Of a DNA stretch of 55,946 bases, positions 50,917-55,946 are shown piece after piece. The position numbers were made by a program, and so were the translations under genes. This stretch comes from Streptomyces sp. ISL-87 (GTDB lineage Bacteria > Actinomycetota > Actinomycetes > Streptomycetales > Streptomycetaceae), in NCBI RefSeq assembly GCF_018614095.1, contig NZ_JAGGOY010000048.1, positions 1-55,946 on the forward strand. The letters are read 5' to 3'. Under the pieces are notes generated by a model. It was not told where the DNA came from. It made no database searches and was given only the letters and a program-made list of their open reading frames with translations. Position 1 is the first letter of the stretch. Every line of letters begins with the position of its first letter.

Positions 50917-51214
50917 CGCTGCCGCTGGGCACACACCCCCCGCACCGGGATCCGGCCCCCGGCCCGGCCCCACACCCAGCCCTTGGGCCACCCCCCGGGC
51001 TTCCCCCCAGCCCCGCCCCGGAACTCGATCCAGGCGCCGACCCCGGCACGCACCCAGACCCCGGACCACACCCCGCTCCCTGGGCGGGGATGCGGGGCGT
51101 GGGGGACGTAAGGGGCCTGCGGAGGGCCTTCGGGGCCCGGCCCGCGACACCGCGCCTGCGGCCGGCCGCGCCATGCCCACCAACGAACCCCACCTGAACT
51201 GGAGCTGAACCCCC
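50917..51214. other. Low-complexity gap before the second enoyl-CoA hydratase
   Basis: 298 bases, mostly C-rich CCCGGCCC-type sequence. No gene seen and no CTGAC site, so the hydratase is probably co-transcribed with the acyl-CoA synthetase. GGAG lies about 16 bp before the hydratase start. Confidence 0.5.
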
Positions 51215-52048
51215 ATGACCGACTCCCCCCAAGCCGAACCAGACCTCCACTCATTGGTACTGCACCGCACTGACAACGGCGTCTCGTGGATCACCCTCAA
51301 CCGCCCCGAGGCCATGAACGCCGTCACCTGGGATCAGCGCGAACGCGTCATCGCGCTGCTCGCCGACGCGTCCGCCGACCCCGCCGTCCGGGCCGTCGTC
51401 ATCACCGCCACCGGTAAGGGCTTCTGCGCCGGCGCCGACCTGCGCGGCGCGCCCGCCTCCGCCTCCGCCTCCGCCGGCGAGCGGGTCGCCGGGGACGTGG
51501 CCCGGATGATCCGGCTCGGCGCGCAGCGCCTCATCACTGCGGTGCTGGATTGCGAGAAGCCGGTCATCGCCGCCGTCAACGGCACGGCTGCCGGTATCGG
51601 GGTCCACCTCGCGCTCGCCTGCGACCTGGTCATAGCCGCCGAACCGGCGCGGTTCATCGAGGTGTTCGTCCGCCGTGGGCTGGTCCCGGACGGCGGGGGC
51701 GCGTATCTGCTGCCCCGGCTGGTCGGCCCGCAGAAGGCCAAGGAGCTGATGTTCTTCGGGGACGCCGTTCCGGCGTCGGAGGCCGAGCGGCTCGGGCTGG
51801 TCAACAAGGTGGTCCCGGCGGAGGCCTTGGAGACCACCGCCCGGGAGTGGGCGGAACGCCTCGCCCAGGGCCCGACACGCGCCCTTGCCATGACGAAGCA
51901 ACTGGTCAACGCCTCGCTGGACAGCGACCGGGCGACCGCCCTGGCCGCGGAGGCCACCGCGCAGGAGATCAACATGAGCACGGCCGACGCGAACGAGGGC
52001 GTGGCGAGCTTCGTGGAGCGCCGCACGCCGAAGTACCGGGGGGCCTGA
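51215..52048 (+). CDS. Enoyl-CoA hydratase/isomerase family protein 2
   Basis: 277 residues, crotonase fold. Motifs: GFCAGADLRGAP (oxyanion loop 1), NGTAAGIGVHLALACDLVIAAEPARFIEVFVRRGLVPDGG with Glu and Asp at usual catalytic sites, and a C-terminal A-x2-E-x-T-A-Q. A short Ser/Ala repeat (SASASAG) sits after loop 1. It likely hydrates an unsaturated acyl-CoA. Confidence 0.9.
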   Translation: MTDSPQAEPDLHSLVLHRTDNGVSWITLNRPEAMNAVTWDQRERVIALLADASADPAVRAVVITATGKGFCAGADLRGAPASASASAGERVAGDVARMIRLGAQRLITAVLDCEKPVIAAVNGTAAGIGVHLALACDLVIAAEPARFIEVFVRRGLVPDGGGAYLLPRLVGPQKAKELMFFGDAVPASEAERLGLVNKVVPAEALETTAREWAERLAQGPTRALAMTKQLVNASLDSDRATALAAEATAQEINMSTADANEGVASFVERRTPKYRGA

Positions 52049-52196
52049 GGGACGGGCGGGGCGCTACGTCGCACCAGTCCCGGTCGCGCCTGACCAAGCC
52101 GAATCACCCCGAACCCGAACCCGAACCCGGGGCCGGGCCGGGCCGGGCCGGGGTCGCGCCACCCCGTGCCCCCGGCCCGCCCCGGCAAGGCCGTCG
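52049..52196. other. Intergenic repeats between convergent genes
   Basis: Three CCCGAA units followed by GGGCC repeats (about 52108-52155) able to fold into GC hairpins; a likely terminator zone, not resolved further. Confidence 0.4.
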
Positions 52197-52979
52197 TCAC
52201 GACATCCGCGGGGCCGGCTTCAGCAGGGCGAACACCGCGCCCGACGGGTCGGCCAGCCAGGCGATGCGGCCGACGTCCGGTACGTCCGCGGCCGGCATGA
52301 GCACCGATCCGCCGTTCTCCCCGGCCGTCCTCACCGTGGCATCGACGTCCGTCACGTTGAAGTACGGAACCCAGCGCGCCTCCTCACCCTCGCCGCTCAG
52401 CGGCGCGACCCCGCCGAAGGAGCCCTCCTGCTGGTCGCCCTCGGCGATGCTCAGCACGCGGTACGTCATCCCGGGCGCCTCCATCTCCTGGTGTCGCCAC
52501 CCGAAGAGCCCCTTGTAGAACGCGATGGCCGCAGCGGGGTCCGGTACGTGGAGCTCCACCCACAACAGCGTGTTCTCGGCGGAGGCGATCCCCAGCCCGG
52601 CCGTCTTCCCCGGCTGCCAGAGGGCGAACTCGGCGCCCTGCGGGTCGGTGGCCTGGGCCAGCCAGCCCTCCCCCATGACGTCCATCGGCTCCATCCGGAT
52701 CTTCCCGCCGCCGTCCTTGAGCGCCTTGACGGTGGCCTGGATGTCCTCGGCCTGGAAGTGCACCATCCAGGCGGACTTCGCGCCCTCCTCGGTGAGCGGC
52801 CCGAGTGCGGCAACGGTCTTGCCCGCCTTCTGGAAGAAGCCGTAGCCGCCCGCCTCGGGCCCCGCGGAGACGAATTTCCAGCCGAAGAGCGCCTCGTAGA
52901 AGGCGGCGGCCGCGGTGGTGTCGGGGCTCCCGAGGTCGAGCCAGTTGGGCGAGCCGGTACGGAAGTCGGTGCCGAGCAT
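52197..52979 (-). CDS. Two-domain VOC (glyoxalase-fold) protein
   Basis: 260 residues with two VOC modules. Each starts with a WLDLGSPD or WVELHVPD strand, has F-Y-E/K-x-L-F-G-W and ends D-P-x-G-A-x-F-A-L. It resembles the VOC protein near afsK in plan but differs in sequence. GGAGG lies 8 bp before ATG 52979. Function is unknown; such proteins may bind small molecules or act as dioxygenases. Confidence 0.85.
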   Translation of the reverse strand: MLGTDFRTGSPNWLDLGSPDTTAAAAFYEALFGWKFVSAGPEAGGYGFFQKAGKTVAALGPLTEEGAKSAWMVHFQAEDIQATVKALKDGGGKIRMEPMDVMGEGWLAQATDPQGAEFALWQPGKTAGLGIASAENTLLWVELHVPDPAAAIAFYKGLFGWRHQEMEAPGMTYRVLSIAEGDQQEGSFGGVAPLSGEGEEARWVPYFNVTDVDATVRTAGENGGSVLMPAADVPDVGRIAWLADPSGAVFALLKPAPRMS

Positions 52980-53275
52980 GAGGGTCCTCCTGGGGGACGG
53001 ACGGGGCGATCTGGCCGGGGGCCACAATGCCGACCCCCTGCGGGGCAGCCTGGCGTACGGGCCCTGTCGGGCACGGCGTTTCACCCGTTTGGCGGACCCG
53101 GACCCGAAGTAGGGGCAGGAGAAGGGACGGGGCATGCTGCCGCTCCGGGTCGGCGCGGCCGGTCCCGTCGCCTCAGCCTCCGACTCCACCTCGCCCCCGC
53201 CTCCGCGGCTGGTCGGGAGAACAGTCGCTCCGCCCCTTCCTATCTGACGTACCGTCAGCTTCAATCGGTCCTGTG
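52980..53275. other. Divergent region between VOC protein and flavin reductase
   Basis: 296 bases with no supportable gene. The right end holds CTGAC site H and must hold the flavin reductase promoter. Confidence 0.5.
53244..53258. promoter_or_regulatory. CTGAC palindrome H (CTGACGTACCGTCAG)
   Basis: 17 bp before the flavin reductase start, identical to site D. Confidence 0.75.
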
Positions 53276-53908
53276 ATGGGACACGCAGGGATGGCGGCCA
53301 CCGTCGTCCGATACCTCAGGTCAGTCGGCTCCCCCACCTCCGCCGGGCCGGAGCCGGATCCAGTGCTCGACGCCACGCTGCCGCGTCCCGAGTTGCGGGC
53401 CGTCGGCGAGGATGAGCGTGCGCCCGTCAGCCCCGCGGAATTCCGGGCCGTGCTCGGGAACTTCGCCAGCGGGGTCACCGTGATCACCGCGCCACCCGGC
53501 GAGGGGGAGGACGGCCCGGCCGGGTTCGCCTGCCAGTCCTTCGCCTCGCTGTCGCTCGACCCGCCGCTGGTGACCTTCATGGTGGCCCGTACGTCGACCA
53601 CATGGCCGCGCATCGCCCGCGCCGGGGTCTTCTGCGTCAACATCCTCGGCGCCGAACAGGGCGAGCTGTGCCGGTCCTTCGCGGTCAGCGGTGCCGACAA
53701 GTTCGCCGGAGTCGCCCACACCCCCGCCCCCGCCACCGGCTCACCGCAGCTCGACGCCGTGCCCGCCTGGATCGACTGCCGGATCCACGCCGTGCACACC
53801 GGCGGGGACCACCTCATCGTGGTCGGGCGGGTCGAGGCCATGGGCGCGGCCGGCGAGGGCGAGCCGCTCCTGTTCCACAAGGGCCGCTTCGGGCGGCTGG
53901 CCGACTGA
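53276..53908 (+). CDS. Flavin reductase (HsaB/HpaC-like)
   Basis: 210 residues. After a ~50-residue variable N-terminus, the split-barrel domain shows FRAVLGNFASGVTVITA, GFACQSFASLSLDPPLVTF, FCVNIL and DHLIVVGRV, as in HsaB-type reductases that supply FADH2/FMNH2 to two-component monooxygenases of steroid and aromatic degradation. The partner monooxygenase is not adjacent. ATG 53276 or the preceding GTG 53273 is the likely start; the promoter carries CTGAC site H. Confidence 0.9.
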   Translation: MGHAGMAATVVRYLRSVGSPTSAGPEPDPVLDATLPRPELRAVGEDERAPVSPAEFRAVLGNFASGVTVITAPPGEGEDGPAGFACQSFASLSLDPPLVTFMVARTSTTWPRIARAGVFCVNILGAEQGELCRSFAVSGADKFAGVAHTPAPATGSPQLDAVPAWIDCRIHAVHTGGDHLIVVGRVEAMGAAGEGEPLLFHKGRFGRLAD

Positions 53909-54327
53909 CGGAGAGACGCGGCGCGGTCTTCTGCACGCTGATCGGAGTGCCTCCGTACCCGCCGCTGACGGCCGAAGTCGCGCTCGGCGGCAGCTCCGCG
54001 CTCTTCGCCATCTGCTGGATTCGCGATGGAGGCACTGTTCTTCGTCTGCCTGGGCCCTTCTACCTCTCCGAGCCGGGCTCGCCTGGGCCCCGCGCAGGGC
54101 CGGGAGGCGCAGCTCACGCGGTTCCTCGCCACCGTCTGGGCCACCGGCAGCGGGTGCGCGCAGGCTTGCTGATCGCGGTCGTGTGCACCGTCCTGATCGT
54201 CGGAAGCTGAAGACACACCCACACCCGCGCCTCGGCGAGCGACACGCAGCCGGGCCCCGCCCCAGCCAGCCAGCCAGCCAGCCAGCCGGCCCACCAGGCA
54301 GAGCCCAGCACCGCGTCAGGCCCCCCG
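53909..54327. other. Gene-poor stretch with a CCAG repeat
   Basis: 419 bases without a convincing coding region on either strand. It includes a (CCAG)n microsatellite at about 54264-54287 and ends at the convergent alcohol dehydrogenase stop. Confidence 0.5.
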
Positions 54328-55395
54328 TCAGAAGGTCAGCACCCCCCGCGCCACCCGCCCCTGATGGGCGTCGTCCGCAGCCTTCGCGAAGTCCTCGATC
54401 GGGTAGACCTGCGTCACCAGTTCGTCCAGCAGCAGCTTCCCCCGCCCGTACAGCTCCGCGTACATCGCGATGTCGCGCTGCGGCCGCGAGGAGCCGTAGC
54501 GGCAGCCCATGATGGTCTTGTCCAGGTACATGGACGAGACCATGAAGGACGCCTCCTCCTTGAATCCGGGCACGCCGAGCAGGATCGCCTGCCCGTGCCG
54601 GTCCAGTAGGTCGATGGCCTGGCGGATCAGTTTCACGTTGCCCACGCACTCGAAGGCGTGGTCCGCGCCCGTCGGGAGGATCTCGCGGACCGCCGCCGAG
54701 GAGTCGGGGACGGCCGAGGCGTCGATGAAGTGCGTGGCCCCGAACTGCCGGGCCACCGCCTCCTTCGCCGGGTTCGCGTCCACCGCCACGATGGTCGTCG
54801 CGCCCGCGATCCGCGCGCCCTGGAGCACGTTCAGCCCGATGCCGCCCGTGCCGATGACGACCACCGACTCCCCGCGGTCGACCCGCGCCCGGTTCAGTAC
54901 GGCGCCCACCCCCGTCAGGACCCCGCACCCGATCAGCGCCGCCGACGTCAGCGGGATGTCCTGCGGGATCTTCACCGCCTGCACGGCCTTGACGATCGTC
55001 CGCTCCGCGAAGGCCGAATTGGACGCGAACTGGAACAGCGGCTTCCCGCCCCGCGAGAACGGCTGACCCGGCATCCCGATCGCCTTGCGGCACATCGTCG
55101 GCCGCCCCCGGTCGCAGTCCGCGCACGCCCCGCAGTTGGCGAGGGTGGACAGGGATACGTGGTCACCGGGCACGACATGCGTGACCCCCGAGCCGACCGC
55201 CTCCACCACCCCCGCGCCCTCGTGCCCCAGCACCACCGGCGGCGGGAACGGAATCGTCCCGTCCAGCACCGACAGGTCGCTGTGGCACAGTCCGGCCGCC
55301 GCTATCGCGACCAGCACCTCCCCCGGCCCCGGGTCCCGGATCTCCAGATCGTCGACCACCTGGGCCTGCTTGCCGTCGAACACGACGCCCCTCAT
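54328..55395 (-). CDS. Zinc-dependent alcohol dehydrogenase
   Basis: 355 residues, MDR family. Catalytic zinc ligands are GLCHSD and LGHEGAGVVE; the structural zinc lobe is CGACADCDRGRPTMC with four cysteines. The NAD fold is VVIGTGGIGLNVLQGA followed by Asp in AVDAN, favouring NAD. It is like mycothiol/NDMA-dependent class III relatives that oxidise alcohols or aldehydes. The ATG follows the upstream acyl-CoA dehydrogenase stop by four bases, so one operon. Confidence 0.93.
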   Translation of the reverse strand: MRGVVFDGKQAQVVDDLEIRDPGPGEVLVAIAAAGLCHSDLSVLDGTIPFPPPVVLGHEGAGVVEAVGSGVTHVVPGDHVSLSTLANCGACADCDRGRPTMCRKAIGMPGQPFSRGGKPLFQFASNSAFAERTIVKAVQAVKIPQDIPLTSAALIGCGVLTGVGAVLNRARVDRGESVVVIGTGGIGLNVLQGARIAGATTIVAVDANPAKEAVARQFGATHFIDASAVPDSSAAVREILPTGADHAFECVGNVKLIRQAIDLLDRHGQAILLGVPGFKEEASFMVSSMYLDKTIMGCRYGSSRPQRDIAMYAELYGRGKLLLDELVTQVYPIEDFAKAADDAHQGRVARGVLTF

Positions 55396-55399
55396 ACCT

Positions 55400-55946
55400 T
55401 CACCGCGACTCTCTGGGCAGGCCGAGCACACGCTCGGCGATGATGTTCCGCTGGATCTCGTCCGAGCCGCCGTAGATCGTGTCGGCACGGGTGAACAGGA
55501 ACAGGCGCTGCTCCTCGTCGAGCCCGAGTTCGTACGGGAGACCGGGCGACCAGTCCGCCGGCCCGGCCGAGGCGGCCGCGCCGCGCACGGCCACCGCCAG
55601 CTCCCCGAGCCGCCGGTGCCACCCGCCCCACAGCAGCTTCGCCACGCTCGGCGCGCCGTCGCCACCGAAGGCGGCGCCCGGATCGCCGGAAGTGCCCAGC
55701 GTCCGCAGCGCGTTCCACCGCATCGTGCGCAGCTCGGCCCACAGCCGTACCAGGCGGTCCTCCAGTACGGGATCCCCCGCGCCCGACCCCGGCCCCGACC
55801 CCGCGCCAGACCCTGCCCCCGACCCCGCCCCCGCCCCCGCCCCCGCATACACGGCGAGCACCCGCTCCAGCTCCGCCGCGAACCCGATCTGCTGGACCAG
55901 CGTCGAGACCCCCCGCTCCAAGGCGAGCAGCCCCATGGCCACGGAC
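55400..55946 (-). CDS. Acyl-CoA dehydrogenase 2, C-terminal part (cut by window edge)
   Basis: The last ~180 residues of an acyl-CoA dehydrogenase; the frame stays open to the right edge. TIYGGSDEIQRNIIAERVLGLPRE is the C-terminal family hallmark, including the G-G-S-D-E-I-Q adenine-binding part. An Ala/Gly/Ser repeat (AGAGAGSGAGSG...), coded by a CCCCGACCCC-like tandem repeat at about 55784-55850, interrupts the helical domain. The operon with the alcohol dehydrogenase starts outside the window. Confidence 0.9.
   Translation of the reverse strand, partial: SVAMGLLALERGVSTLVQQIGFAAELERVLAVYAGAGAGAGSGAGSGAGSGPGSGAGDPVLEDRLVRLWAELRTMRWNALRTLGTSGDPGAAFGGDGAPSVAKLLWGGWHRRLGELAVAVRGAAASAGPADWSPGLPYELGLDEEQRLFLFTRADTIYGGSDEIQRNIIAERVLGLPRESR

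Noticed and set aside
52384..53025. Arg-rich minus frame overlapping the VOC gene
   Set aside because: Out-of-frame mirror of the VOC protein.

Overview
The window is high-GC actinobacterial DNA, almost certainly Streptomyces or a close relative. The strongest sign is the AfsK/AfsS/AfsR regulatory set: a Ser/Thr kinase with a PQQ-type propeller (36815-39286, minus), a 62-residue triple-repeat peptide (24846-25034) and a SARP/NB-ARC/TPR regulator (21504-24671). Leaderless-looking starts, GTG starts, short 4-base gene overlaps and TetR/GntR/MarR-controlled pairs fit the same picture.

Region 1, about 1-14 kb, is accessory DNA. A group II intron (about 9-2176, minus) with a reverse transcriptase/maturase gene sits antisense inside a pSAM2-type tyrosine integrase, of which only the C-terminal part (2177-2420) and a few bases at the left edge are in view. 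Next come a small candidate immunity gene (2596-2958) and a very large Rhs polymorphic toxin (2948-9940) with a Hint pretoxin-processing domain and a compact C-terminal tip. A secreted FG-GAP/DNRLRE-like protein (10195-13473) lies divergent to it. A decayed ISKra4-type transposase relic (about 13.7-13.8 kb) closes the region.

Region 2, 14-21 kb, holds a Nudix hydrolase, a secreted trypsin-like protease, a divergent MarR/metallo-hydrolase pair, an overlapping CPBP protease / histidine kinase / response regulator operon, and an amidohydrolase.

Region 3, 21-41 kb, is the afsR-afsS ... afsK locus. Between afsS and afsK lies an 11 kb stretch with a methyltransferase, an acyl-CoA synthetase divergent from a thiolase-like/DUF35/enoyl-CoA hydratase operon, a secreted Ser/Lys/Gly-repeat protein, a TetR/flavin reductase pair, a GntR with a coupled small-membrane-protein/ATPase/hypothetical operon, a second methyltransferase and a cyclophilin. 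Downstream of afsK are a two-domain VOC protein and a TetR regulator.

Region 4, 41-55.9 kb, is rich in CoA-thioester catabolism genes: acyl-CoA dehydrogenases, a second thiolase-like protein, a second DUF35 protein, DoxX, an FAD monooxygenase, an ADP-forming-type acyl-CoA synthetase, an enoyl-CoA hydratase, a flavin reductase and an alcohol dehydrogenase.

The main new observation is that eight copies of a 15-bp palindrome, CTGACNNNNCGTCAG (one copy with a last-base change), stand just upstream of the catabolic genes of regions 2-4, apparently one or two per promoter. They tie genes spread over more than 30 kb and both strands into one putative TetR-type regulon for degrading an unknown CoA-activated, branched or steroid-like substrate. 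Inverted-repeat operators are also visible for the GntR and the second TetR. A 19-bp palindrome plus 11-bp direct repeats mark the afsS promoter.
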